The position numbers and the translations under genes are program-made. Positions 25,320 to 34,252 of a DNA stretch of 64,000 bases are shown here, piece by piece (positions within the stretch are counted from its first letter, which is position 1; each line of letters starts with the position of its first letter). This DNA comes from Aliamphritea hakodatensis. GTDB taxonomy: Bacteria > Pseudomonadota > Gammaproteobacteria > Pseudomonadales > Balneatricaceae. The notes beneath the pieces are model-generated. The model had not been told where the DNA came from. It saw only the letters and a list, made by a program, of their open reading frames with translations, and ran no database searches. The DNA lies in assembly GCF_024347195.1 (NCBI RefSeq), contig NZ_AP025281.1:372001-436000 (forward strand), given 5' to 3'.

Positions 25320-25384
25320 GGGGTTTCTCAATCCTGCTGTTATGAACCTGTTTTCTGTGCAGAGTTCCCGACGGTTTTCAGGTA

Positions 25385-26146
25385 TCAGACAATCCGTGCC
25401 GACAGTTGCCGTGCTGCCTGAATCAGTTTTTTAGAATAGTCCCGGGCATCCTGCGGGTTAAGCATGTCACCGCTGATACCTGCGCTGATTGCCGCCACAG
25501 GTTCATTACGTAAATTCAGGACCGGGGCAGAAATACAGCTGATCTGGCTGTCGATTTCACCGTTGGTGACGGCATATCCCAACCGTTTAGCCCGGCTCAG
25601 ATCGTCATGAATACGGGCGGTGGTTTCAGCATCGGCATGTTGCAGGCTGTCTTCACTGAGCAGATAACTGTGCTGAAATTCGTCCGGTCGCATCGACAGA
25701 ATGGCTTTGCCGGAAGCAGATACATGCAGGGGCATGGTCTGGCCGATGTAAATATTGAAGACACTGCTCAGGGAGGATTCCACTTTGGAAACGACCACAA
25801 CTTTGTTACCGACGGGAACGCAGAGAAAAATAGATTTATGGATTTCGTTCTTAAGGATTTCGGCAATCGGGTAAAAGAACGCAATGATGCTCTGTTTGTT
25901 GTAGATGGTGGACGCGATCTGGAAAATCTTGGATCCGATGCAATAGGATTTCTTCCGGCTGGGGTCCAGCGCCACCATCTGGTGATCGATCAGGGTGTTG
26001 ATAATCCGGTGACCGCTGGCCGCGGCAATGCCGGTGGCTTCACATATTTCTGACAGTGTCAGCGGATAAGATGACGCGGCCAGTAAGTCCAGAATCATAA
26101 CGGTATGGTCAACCGCAGGGGCTTTAGACTTGTCTTTACTCGGCAT
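25385..26146 (-). CDS. IclR-family transcriptional regulator
   Basis: A 253-residue regulator. Residues 12-70 form the winged HTH (VDHTVMILDLLAASSYPLTL, with AASGHRIINTL), and residues 80-250 the ligand domain with the family block MPLHVSASGKAILS and GYAVTNGEID. IclR proteins bind small carboxylates or sugar acids and control degradation genes. It is divergent from the aldehyde dehydrogenase/MFS/enolase/GMC cluster, and the 332 bases between hold three ATATGGAA copies, so it is the probable local regulator. Confidence 0.9.
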   Translation of the reverse strand: MPSKDKSKAPAVDHTVMILDLLAASSYPLTLSEICEATGIAAASGHRIINTLIDHQMVALDPSRKKSYCIGSKIFQIASTIYNKQSIIAFFYPIAEILKNEIHKSIFLCVPVGNKVVVVSKVESSLSSVFNIYIGQTMPLHVSASGKAILSMRPDEFQHSYLLSEDSLQHADAETTARIHDDLSRAKRLGYAVTNGEIDSQISCISAPVLNLRNEPVAAISAGISGDMLNPQDARDYSKKLIQAARQLSARIV

Positions 26147-26168
26147 TTTCAGGCATCACTTTTTCTGT

Positions 26169-26417
26169 ATATGGAAAAACAAACAGATTATGAAGGGTTA
26201 TATCTGTCTTGAACAGGCCGAAAACGCGTCCTTAGGAGGGAATGCCGGAAGGCTGAAAAAAAGTAAAATTTTTTTAACTCTTCTTAAGAGGGCCTGATGG
26301 CGGTTTGTTCACCGGTTACTGCACGTTAACATCGCGGAAGCAGACCGAAATGGGTTTATGTAATTCATTGTTTTTGTTTGTTTTTTCTTATATGGAATTA
26401 ATATTTCGGATATGGAA
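26169..26417. promoter_or_regulatory. Three ATATGGAA repeats in the iclR-type/aldehyde dehydrogenase interval
   Basis: ATATGGAA occurs at 26169-26176, 26390-26397 and 26410-26417, all on the plus strand. The last two are exactly 20 bases apart, two helical turns, and lie 62-89 bases before the dehydrogenase start; the first is 23 bases before the regulator's start. IclR-family sites often contain TGGAA halves, so these are operator candidates. The rest of the 332-base gap holds no gene. Confidence 0.5.
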
Positions 26418-26478
26418 GAAAATTGACAGTTTCGCCCAAGCCTCCTAGCATTTCGCTATCAATAACAGGGTATCCGTC

Positions 26479-27903
26479 ATGAAAATCGAACAAAACTTTA
26501 TTGCCAATTCATTCACTGCGTCAGCAAACAGCGCCATGATTGCGGTGTATAACCCGGCTGATGGGGAGCTGGTTGCGCAGGTGCCTTCGGCCACCTCAGA
26601 TGAAGCGATCGGGGCGGTAAACATTGCTGCACAGGCACAAAAAGTCTGGCGGAAACTGACCAGTGTCGAACGCGGCGCGTATCTTCATAAACTGGCTGAT
26701 GCGCTGCTGGATCATAAGGATGCGATTGGTACAGCGCTGGCGCTTGAATCCGGAAAAAGCCTGGAAGACGCCACCAATGAAGCGGTCTATGCGGCAGATA
26801 TCACTCGCTACCATGCGGAATGGGCGCGCCGTATTGAAGGTGAAATTATCCCGAGTGATACGCCGTCTGAGAACCTCTTGCTGCAGCGGGAGCCGATTGG
26901 CGTTATCAGTTGCCTGATCCCTTTCAATTATCCGGTGTACACCCTGTTACGGAAAATTGCCCCGGCGCTGATTACCGGAAACACTGTGGTTGTGCGTCCC
27001 AGTAACAATACCCCCTGTTCGGCCTTTGAAATCGCTAAAGCGGTACAGGCCGCTGGGATACCGTCCGGTGTGGTGAACATTCTGACCATGGATCATGCCA
27101 CTGCTGAGATTGTCTGCACCCATCCTAAAGTAGGCATGATTACCCTGACCGGCAGTGTCGGTGCCGGCCGTAAGGTGTTGGAGTATTCGCAGGTAAACAT
27201 TGCCAAGTCCTCTCTTGAGCTGGGAGGTAAGACACCGGCCATTGTGGAGGCGGATGCTGATTTGCAGCAGGCAGCCCGTGAAATCGTCGGGTCCAAGACC
27301 ACCAACTGTGGACAACTCTGCACCGCGGTAGAGCGGGTCTATGTTCATGAAGGGGTCTATGACGAGTTTGTTGCATTGCTGAAACAGCATATGGAGGAAC
27401 GTCAGTTTGGTGACCGTGCCAGCCATCCGGCTTATATGGGGCCGCTGGTAAATGATAATGCCCGGCTGAATATTCATCAGATGGTTGAACGCGCCATTGA
27501 TGATGGTGCACAGCTGGAAGTGGGCGGCTATATTCCGGAAGGAAAAGGGCATTTTTATCCCCCGACTCTGTTAACAAACTGCCGTCAGGACATGGAAATT
27601 GTGCAGGAAGAGATCTTTGGGCCGGTACTGCCGGTGCTGAAGTACAGCGATGCGCAAGAGGCGCTGGAGCTGGCGAATGATCATCAGTTTGGCCTGGCAT
27701 CGGTTATCTACACCGAGAATTACCGTACTGCGATGGGCATGGCCAATAATATTGAAGCCGGGGAGGTGTATATCAACCGTACGCCGGCAGATCCTTATCA
27801 GGGCTATCACGCGGGCTGGAAACGTTCCGGACTGGGGGGCGATGATGGCAAGCATGGCATGCTTGAGTTCACCCAGACCCGTTTAGTGGTTCAGAAGTAC
27901 TGA
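26479..27903 (+). CDS. Aldehyde dehydrogenase of the IclR-controlled cluster
   Basis: A 474-residue NAD(P)-dependent enzyme. Visible are the active Asn in FNYPVYTL (after CLIPF), the Glu in SLELGGKTPAIV, and the nucleophilic Cys in TNCGQLCTAVERVYV, followed by EEIFGPVLPVLKY. The set resembles lactaldehyde/glycolaldehyde dehydrogenase (AldA) types, but the substrate cannot be fixed. It is the first of four codirectional genes with an MFS transporter, an enolase-superfamily enzyme and a GMC oxidoreductase, and probably turns the aldehyde made by the GMC enzyme into the acid. Confidence 0.92.
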   Translation: MKIEQNFIANSFTASANSAMIAVYNPADGELVAQVPSATSDEAIGAVNIAAQAQKVWRKLTSVERGAYLHKLADALLDHKDAIGTALALESGKSLEDATNEAVYAADITRYHAEWARRIEGEIIPSDTPSENLLLQREPIGVISCLIPFNYPVYTLLRKIAPALITGNTVVVRPSNNTPCSAFEIAKAVQAAGIPSGVVNILTMDHATAEIVCTHPKVGMITLTGSVGAGRKVLEYSQVNIAKSSLELGGKTPAIVEADADLQQAAREIVGSKTTNCGQLCTAVERVYVHEGVYDEFVALLKQHMEERQFGDRASHPAYMGPLVNDNARLNIHQMVERAIDDGAQLEVGGYIPEGKGHFYPPTLLTNCRQDMEIVQEEIFGPVLPVLKYSDAQEALELANDHQFGLASVIYTENYRTAMGMANNIEAGEVYINRTPADPYQGYHAGWKRSGLGGDDGKHGMLEFTQTRLVVQKY

Positions 27904-27911
27904 TGTAACAC

Positions 27912-27931
27912 CGGGCAGGCTCACCTGCCCG
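27912..27931 (+). terminator. Hairpin after the aldehyde dehydrogenase
   Basis: CGGGCAGG and CCTGCCCG pair around a CTCA loop, nine bases after the stop. Only a weak T content follows, so partial termination or mRNA protection is likely. Confidence 0.5.
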
Positions 27932-28055
27932 TATCTGATCAAGACGCCGTTTATCTGGCTGCAGTGACTGCACTGTGGCATGGGTATCTCTGTGTCTGAA
28001 AAATGTAGATCGTTGAGAAGATGGCTTCTGACGAAGCCGAAAGGACATAAAAATA

Positions 28056-29348
28056 ATGACGACTTTAAATGCTTCGATGGCTGCCGGTTCGGGCAGCTCC
28101 AACCTGAAACGTTACTTTCAGTTTCTGCTGTTACTGCTGGCGGCGGGGGCGATTTATCCCCTGTTATATCTGCGCCAGAATTTTGAAACCTCGATATTGG
28201 AAGCCTTTCAGATTACCACGTCAGATCTGGGAGATTACTATTCAATGCTCGGCGTGATGTACATGGTGTGCTATCTGCCCAGCGGCTGGCTGGCGGACCG
28301 TTTCTCGCCCAAAGGCCTGGTAGCGTTTTCGATGCTGCTGACCGGAGGGCTGGGGCTGTGGTTCGCCACGATCCCGGATAAAAGCATGCTGCCGTATATC
28401 TTTGCGGCCTGGGGAATCGGAGCGGGTCTGACGTTCTGGGCCTCTATGCTGAAAGGTGTAAAAATGCTGGCCAGCCATAATGAACAGGGCCGCTTCTTCG
28501 GTATTCTGGATGGCGGCCGTGGGCTGGTTGAAGCGGTCCTGGCGACCATCGCCATTGCCATTTTTGCCTATGCAATCGAATCGCAGGGGCAGAGTAATAC
28601 CGTTGCATTACAACAGGTTATTTATATGTATTCCTTCACCTGTATTGTGATTGGCGTACTGGCCTTTATGTTTATCAGCAATGAGCCGGCCACGCCGGAA
28701 GTGGCAGATAAGACGTCCGGCAGCCGCGGAAATCTGCTGCGTGATCTGAAGTTTCTCATGTCAATTCCAGAGTTATGGCTGGTGGCGATTATCATTTTCT
28801 GTGGGTATCAGTTGTTCTGGGCCACGTATTCATTTTCAGCCTTTTTACAGGAAGGCTATGAGATAACTGCTGTCACCGCCGGTTTTATTACGGTTGCAAA
28901 ACTATGGATGCGCCCGATCGGCGGAATTGGCGCCGGTTTCCTGGGGGATAAGTACGGTAAAGAAAATATCCTGGCGGTTGCGCTGCTGGGGGCGTCTCTG
29001 GGGTTGGTGGTAATGATCGTTTTTCCACAGCTGAACTCGGTGTATTTTCTGTTAGCCGTGGTACTGCTGATCGGTGTGCTGACGTATGCGATCCGTGGCC
29101 TTTACTGGGCGATTCTGGATGACTGTGATATCCCGCTACATGTAACGGGTCTGGCAATCGGGGTTGTATCGCTGATCGCCTATACCCCGGATATCTTCCT
29201 GCCACAGATTAACGGCTTTATTGCTGCCCGTTATGAAGGTGTTACTGTGTATAACCTCTACTTTGGCTATATTGCCGTAATGGGTGTAGTCGGTACGCTG
29301 ACGGCACTGCGACTGAAAAATATGATTGCGAATAAAAAGGCTTCCTGA
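28056..29348 (+). CDS. MFS transporter
   Basis: A 430-residue permease with twelve hydrophobic segments and the typical loop motif between TM2 and TM3 (GWLADRFSPKGLVAFS). The overall shape is like organic-acid/sugar-phosphate MFS proteins. AAAGGA precedes the start. Its stop overlaps the ATG of the enolase-superfamily gene (ATGA), so both are translated together, and it likely imports the substrate of that enzyme. Confidence 0.9.
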   Translation: MTTLNASMAAGSGSSNLKRYFQFLLLLLAAGAIYPLLYLRQNFETSILEAFQITTSDLGDYYSMLGVMYMVCYLPSGWLADRFSPKGLVAFSMLLTGGLGLWFATIPDKSMLPYIFAAWGIGAGLTFWASMLKGVKMLASHNEQGRFFGILDGGRGLVEAVLATIAIAIFAYAIESQGQSNTVALQQVIYMYSFTCIVIGVLAFMFISNEPATPEVADKTSGSRGNLLRDLKFLMSIPELWLVAIIIFCGYQLFWATYSFSAFLQEGYEITAVTAGFITVAKLWMRPIGGIGAGFLGDKYGKENILAVALLGASLGLVVMIVFPQLNSVYFLLAVVLLIGVLTYAIRGLYWAILDDCDIPLHVTGLAIGVVSLIAYTPDIFLPQINGFIAARYEGVTVYNLYFGYIAVMGVVGTLTALRLKNMIANKKAS

Positions 29349-30580
29349 TGAAAGTTACTTCCTGCGAAACCCATATTGTTGCTACGCCACCGCCTCATGT
29401 GGGCGGGATGTACTGGATCTTTGTCAGCCTGAAAACCGCCTGCGGTATTCAGGGGGTGGGTGAGGTGTATGCCGCTTCCTTCCATCCGACGGTGATGGAA
29501 AAAGCCATTGAAGATGTCTTCGAGCGTTACCTGAAAGGCCATGACCCGCACCATGTGGAGCGCTTCTTCCGGGAATGTTATTCAAGCGGTTTCACTCAGC
29601 GGCCGGATCTGACCATGATGGGTGTGGTCAGCGGGCTGGAAATGGCCTGCTGGGACATCATCGGCAAAGCCGCCGGTAAGCCGGTGTATGAGCTGATTGG
29701 CGGTAAGGTGAATCATAAGCTGCGCAGCTATACCTACCTCTACCCGGAGAATGCCAAAGGCGAATACGACTACGATAATGTTGAGCTGGCGGTTGAGTGT
29801 GCACTGCAGAATAAAGAACGGGGCTTTACGGCGCTGAAGTTTGATCCGGCGGGGCCTTATACGGCTTACTCCGGGCATCAGCTGTCCCAGAATGACCTGG
29901 AAAAATCTGCTACCTTCTGTGAAAAAATCCGCGAAGCCGTGGGTACCAGCTGTGACCTGTTGTTTGGCACCCATGGTCAGATGACGCCAGCGGCGGCCAT
30001 CCGGCTGGCAAAGCGTCTCGAACCTTTTGACCCGCTGTGGTTTGAAGAGCCCGTTCCACCGGGACAGGCGGAAGCCATGGCGCAGGTGGCCGGGGCAACC
30101 AGCATACCGGTGGCCACCGGCGAACGGCTGACGACCAAATTTGAATTCCACGATGTACTGAAGAACCGGGCGGCAGCCATTCTGCAAATGAACCTGGGCA
30201 GAGTCGGCGGCATTCTGGAAGGGAAAAAAGTCGCTGCGCTGGCGGAGGCTTATTACTGCCAGATAGCCCCGCATCTGTATAACGGCCCGGTGGGTGCGGC
30301 GGCCAGCATTCAGCTTGCCACGGCGACGCCTAACTTTCTGATTCAGGAAAGTATCGGCACCTGGGACGGTTTCCATGCTGAAGTACTGCAAGAGAAAATT
30401 GACTGGCAGGATGGCTATATTATTCCTTCAGACAAACCGGGCTTAGGGGTTGAACTGAACATGGAGACCGTCAGGGCCTGTTCGCCTTATACGGAACCGA
30501 CGCTGCATCTGTCGATGGATGCCCGGCCCTATGATTACAAGCGTCAGTCTTCTACTCACTGGAAGAAAACCGGTCTGTGA
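29348..30580 (+). CDS. Mandelate racemase/muconate lactonizing enzyme family dehydratase
   Basis: A 410-residue enolase-superfamily protein, probably a sugar-acid dehydratase. The N-terminal capping domain (1-125) precedes the barrel. Seen are FTALKFDPAGPY in place of the usual KxK, LLFGTHGQMTPAAAIRLA, the metal Glu in LWFEEPVPP, the Glu in VATGERLTTKFEF, and an acid-base His in IAPHLYNGP. The GTHGQ loop replaces the standard DxN/DAN metal site, marking a less studied subgroup in which His may take part in catalysis. It overlaps the MFS stop by one base and the GMC start by one base. The substrate is unknown. Confidence 0.88.
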   Translation: MKVTSCETHIVATPPPHVGGMYWIFVSLKTACGIQGVGEVYAASFHPTVMEKAIEDVFERYLKGHDPHHVERFFRECYSSGFTQRPDLTMMGVVSGLEMACWDIIGKAAGKPVYELIGGKVNHKLRSYTYLYPENAKGEYDYDNVELAVECALQNKERGFTALKFDPAGPYTAYSGHQLSQNDLEKSATFCEKIREAVGTSCDLLFGTHGQMTPAAAIRLAKRLEPFDPLWFEEPVPPGQAEAMAQVAGATSIPVATGERLTTKFEFHDVLKNRAAAILQMNLGRVGGILEGKKVAALAEAYYCQIAPHLYNGPVGAAASIQLATATPNFLIQESIGTWDGFHAEVLQEKIDWQDGYIIPSDKPGLGVELNMETVRACSPYTEPTLHLSMDARPYDYKRQSSTHWKKTGL

Positions 30581-32196
30581 TGATGCAGTATGATTTTATA
30601 ATTGTCGGCGCCGGGTCTGCCGGCTGTATTCTGGCGGACCGGCTGAGCGAGTCCGGCCGGTATTCAGTGCTGTTGCTGGAGGCCGGCGGTAAAGACAGCC
30701 TGCCGTGGATAAAACTGCCGGTGGGGTTTGCCAAAACTTACTACAACCCTGATTACAACTACATGTATTACAGCCAGCCGGAAGCGGCCATGAATGGCCG
30801 TAACATGTATGTGCCCCGGGGGAAGGTGCAGGGGGGCTCTGGTTCGATCAATGCGATGATTTATGTGCGTGGTCAGCGGACGGATTTTGATGACTGGGCG
30901 GCGGCCGGTAACCCCGGCTGGTCCTATGATGAGGTATTGCCGTACTTCAAAAAGCTGGAGCGTCATCCGGCGGGGAATACCGCGTACCGTTCTGCCGAAG
31001 GGAAAATGGGCATACTGCCGATGAAGGCGGATGCTCACCCACTGTGTGAATATTATCTGCAGGCAGCGGAGCAACTGGGCTGGCCGCAAACGGATGATTT
31101 TAACGGGGCGGAATTTGAAGGCGCCGGTGTGTACGAAGCCAATATCAGCAAAGGGCAGCGGGACTCCAGCAATACGGCGTATCTTAAGCCTGCCCTGCAA
31201 CGTCCCAACCTGACTTTGCTGCGCAATGTTCGGGTGGAAAAGGTAAGTTTTACTGCTGGGAAATGTGCGGAATCTGTGGCTTTTGTGCAGAACGGAACTG
31301 AGAAAACAGCAACTGCAAAACGGGAAATAATTCTTGCCTGCGGGGCGATAGATTCGCCTAAATTACTGCAGCTTTCCGGCATCGGTGACCGGGAATTGCT
31401 GGCGAAATTTAACGTTTCCGAAGTGCAGCATTTGCCGGCGGTGGGCCAGAATCTGCAGGATCATTTATGCCTCAGTTACTATTTTAAAGCGAAGGTTAAA
31501 ACCCTGAATGATGACTTTGGTTCGCTGCTTGGGCAGGCGAAGGCCGGTTTGCAATATGCGCTGAACCGGCGGGGGCCGCTGTCTATGAGTGTGAATCAGG
31601 CCGGGGGCTTTTTTAAAGGCGATCCGGCAGAAGCGCTGCCGAATATTCAGCTGTATTTTAACCCCATGTCCTATCAGATTCCGCCGGACCCGAAAGCGCG
31701 GCTTAAGCCGGAGCCGTATTCCGGTTTTCTGGTGGCGTTTAATCCCTGCCGGCCGACCAGTAAGGGCAGTGTGATGCTGGCGTCTTCTGATCCGGCGGCG
31801 CCGGCGGCAATTACCTTTAACTATCTGTCAACAGAGAAAGATCTGGCGGAAGTTCAGCAGGGGCATAAGCTGGTGCGGGCACTGATGCAGGCACCGGCAT
31901 TACAGGCGGTGACTGAAACTGAGGTAATGCCCGCGAATCAGGCGGATGATGCGCAGGCGCTGCTGGCGTATTACCGTGAGAATGCCGGCTCAATTTATCA
32001 TGTCTGCGGCACCTGCCGGATGGGACCGGGTCTTGCCGACAGTGTGGTGGATGCCCGTTTACGGGTGCACGGGGTGGATGGATTAAGGGTGGTGGATGCA
32101 TCCATTTTCCCTAATATCACGTCCGGTAATACCAATGCGCCGGCCATGATGGTGGCGGAAAAGGGCGCTGCTATGATCCTTGAAGATCAGGTCTGA
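30580..32196 (+). CDS. GMC-family FAD oxidoreductase
   Basis: A 538-residue flavoenzyme of the choline/alcohol dehydrogenase type. The FAD fold starts with DFIIVGAGSAGCILADRLSE, then RGKVQGGSGSINAMIYVRGQ, and ends with SIYHVCGTCRMG and DASIFPNITSGNTNAP, which carry the catalytic His and Asn. It oxidises an alcohol to an aldehyde or ketone. The ATG at 30580 overlaps the preceding TGA (an ATG at 30583 is equally possible; the GTG at 30577 is less likely). Last gene of the cluster: its stop codon lies in the loop of a 12-base hairpin. Confidence 0.9.
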   Translation: MMQYDFIIVGAGSAGCILADRLSESGRYSVLLLEAGGKDSLPWIKLPVGFAKTYYNPDYNYMYYSQPEAAMNGRNMYVPRGKVQGGSGSINAMIYVRGQRTDFDDWAAAGNPGWSYDEVLPYFKKLERHPAGNTAYRSAEGKMGILPMKADAHPLCEYYLQAAEQLGWPQTDDFNGAEFEGAGVYEANISKGQRDSSNTAYLKPALQRPNLTLLRNVRVEKVSFTAGKCAESVAFVQNGTEKTATAKREIILACGAIDSPKLLQLSGIGDRELLAKFNVSEVQHLPAVGQNLQDHLCLSYYFKAKVKTLNDDFGSLLGQAKAGLQYALNRRGPLSMSVNQAGGFFKGDPAEALPNIQLYFNPMSYQIPPDPKARLKPEPYSGFLVAFNPCRPTSKGSVMLASSDPAAPAAITFNYLSTEKDLAEVQQGHKLVRALMQAPALQAVTETEVMPANQADDAQALLAYYRENAGSIYHVCGTCRMGPGLADSVVDARLRVHGVDGLRVVDASIFPNITSGNTNAPAMMVAEKGAAMILEDQV

Positions 32197-32209
32197 AGAC
32201 CTGATCTTC
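32182..32209. terminator. Perfect 12-base hairpin enclosing the GMC stop codon
   Basis: GAAGATCAGGTC (32182-32193) and GACCTGATCTTC (32198-32209) pair around TGAA, whose TGA is the stop of the GMC gene. The stem lies between convergent genes and probably terminates both; T residues are few on either side. Confidence 0.75.
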
Positions 32210-32221
32210 TGCTCAGCTGTT

Positions 32222-34024
32222 TTACCGGGCAATCTTCTGCAGGTATTCGAGCTGCTCTTCTTCCGGGTGTGGTTCGCTGAAGAAACTCAGGGTTTCGATC
32301 AGCTCAGTCCGGGCCTGCAGCGCGCCGGTTTCCCCTGCCTGAACACTGGCTGCACTGCTGGTCAGGTTGTCCAGTAACTGTGCCCCGACCGCTTCACTGC
32401 TGGTTAACAGTACGCCAACCAGCGCATCAACCTGATCACCGGCAAACTCAGCGGCCTGCCAGAAGTTTTCTGTCTGCTCGCCGGGCTGTTGTTCTTCGGC
32501 CTGTAACAGCGCGGCCGGATTATCCGTTTCAGCCAGTGTATTGGTACGGGTCAGGAAGCGGGAGAATTGCTGATTCAGTTCCTCTGTATCCTGCAGCGCC
32601 AGCGGTGCAGATGCAGGGTTCAGCTGATTAACATCCTGCACCAGCTGGTCGCGCTGTTCGGCGTTGAGCTCAGAGAAAGTCGTGTTTAGCTCGGTGCTGC
32701 GGCTGATGTCATCCTGGTTGAGCCAGGCATCGGTGACCATCAGGCGGATCATGTTTTTCTGATCCCGTTTACTCTCGTAATCGTCTTTGATTGCGTAACG
32801 GGATTTCGGGTCGCCGGTGTCATCACCCATCCGGCTCAGGGCAATGCCTTCCCGGGTCTGATGGTTTTCACGTAACTGGTCGAGGGTTTCGATGATTTCA
32901 GGGTTGTCTTCCAGTTGCAGTGTTTCTGCTTCATCGCCGACCAGGGTTTCAAGGCCTGTTTCGGTGATCTCAAGATAGCTGCGCTGGTGGGTGGTTTCCA
33001 TGTAACTGAGCTTATCGGTCATGGCGGACAGCTGCTCATCGCTGAACTGGTAGTCAGAAATAAAGCTCATGGTGGTATCCAGCATGTCTTTGACGACCCA
33101 GAGCATGTCATTGTCGTAATCGATATTGGCCTGGTCAGGCTCTTCATATCCAACCGGTTTATTGAAACCGTATTCGAATCCCGGCCGTGCCTTCTCGGCT
33201 AATCCGCCCAGATAGTTAAGGAATGAATCGGTGGTTTGTTCAGAGCGTTCTGCCAGGCCTTCAACCACATCCTGACCTAACTGGTTATCGGCGCCAAAAA
33301 TCAGTAACAAAGTATCTTGCTGGGATTCGGTGAAGGGCTGCAGGGAATCCAGCATGGTATCCGGTTCATCGGTTTTGTGAACAGCACTGACGAAGTTATA
33401 CAGGTTGTTAGCTGAAGGCGAAGGCTGTGCAAACGGCAGCGTGCCGCTGGCACTGTAGGTGGAATCAGTTGGGCGGCTGATGACCTGCTCCGCATAACCC
33501 GCTGCCCGTTCCAGTACCCGTAGCTGGGTGTCGGATGACATCGCCGTCAGATCCGCGACAAACTCTTTGGCCAGCCGGGCTGTTGCCAGCCCGAAGTTAG
33601 GGGCCATATGCACCGTCGCCGGGGTCTGCATTTTATCAATGCTGCTGGCCAGATGTCCGAGTGCCGTATCATCCAGCGATTCTGCCAGTGCCAGAAAGTT
33701 TTCATCCAGGATCATTTCGGTATTAATCAGCGACTGGCGCTGTTCTTCACTGACCCGGTTGAGGACATTTTCGATGCGTTCGTTGCGTTCATCGCCCAGC
33801 ACAAAGTAGGTTTTAACCGTTGCTGAGGGATCGGTAACGGTGAATTTCTCACCCCGGGGGGCGTTCACCGGGCCGTCGTTTTTAATCAGAGAATCCTGGC
33901 TGGCTTGCTGAGCGCTTTTTAGCTGCTGTGCTGCCTGAGCGTTCGGCTGGCTTGTGTCTGTGGTCCGGGAACCTGTCAGGCTGTTTTGGGGTTGTGTGGT
34001 CAGCGTTGCAGAATAGAGTTTCAT
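32222..34024 (-). CDS. Large unknown protein with disordered leader and helical repeats
   Basis: A 600-residue protein without signal peptide or membrane segment. The first 50 residues are rich in Ser, Thr and Gln; PRGEKFTV at 56-63 resembles the SRGEKFAQ motif of the 219-residue protein at 53987. The rest is acidic and helical, with recurrent units such as VSEEQRQSL, FTESQQDTLL, FSDEQLSAM and LNAEQRDQL, suggesting degenerate helical repeats. No enzyme motif was found. AGGATG precedes the start at 34024. It is convergent with the GMC gene and divergent from the YkgJ-like gene. Cytoplasmic, possibly a structural, secreted-effector or regulatory protein; function unknown. Confidence 0.75.
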   Translation of the reverse strand: MKLYSATLTTQPQNSLTGSRTTDTSQPNAQAAQQLKSAQQASQDSLIKNDGPVNAPRGEKFTVTDPSATVKTYFVLGDERNERIENVLNRVSEEQRQSLINTEMILDENFLALAESLDDTALGHLASSIDKMQTPATVHMAPNFGLATARLAKEFVADLTAMSSDTQLRVLERAAGYAEQVISRPTDSTYSASGTLPFAQPSPSANNLYNFVSAVHKTDEPDTMLDSLQPFTESQQDTLLLIFGADNQLGQDVVEGLAERSEQTTDSFLNYLGGLAEKARPGFEYGFNKPVGYEEPDQANIDYDNDMLWVVKDMLDTTMSFISDYQFSDEQLSAMTDKLSYMETTHQRSYLEITETGLETLVGDEAETLQLEDNPEIIETLDQLRENHQTREGIALSRMGDDTGDPKSRYAIKDDYESKRDQKNMIRLMVTDAWLNQDDISRSTELNTTFSELNAEQRDQLVQDVNQLNPASAPLALQDTEELNQQFSRFLTRTNTLAETDNPAALLQAEEQQPGEQTENFWQAAEFAGDQVDALVGVLLTSSEAVGAQLLDNLTSSAASVQAGETGALQARTELIETLSFFSEPHPEEEQLEYLQKIAR

Positions 34025-34090
34025 GGTGTCATCCTTGCCTGCCCTCAGACATCATCCCTATATGTGGATACAGAGTGGCGCAGCCTCCTT

Positions 34091-34115
34091 CGATATGTTG
34101 ATAAGCTTCATATCG
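34091..34115. promoter_or_regulatory. Inverted repeat in the divergent promoter of the unknown protein and ykgJ-like gene
   Basis: CGATATG (34091-34097) and CATATCG (34109-34115) are perfect seven-base arms. TATATGT-like copies also occur near 34061 and 34134. The 228-base gap would hold two divergent promoters. Confidence 0.4.
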
Positions 34116-34252
34116 GCCGTTTAAAGCATTCTTATATGTACAGCCGAAAAAAAACTGACAGGTACAGATTTCCGCTGAATCCGGTTGGCGGGAAGAAGGC
34201 CCTCGCGGGTATAATCAGCGCTGAATCCGCAATAGCAGCCTGGTGAGGGGTT

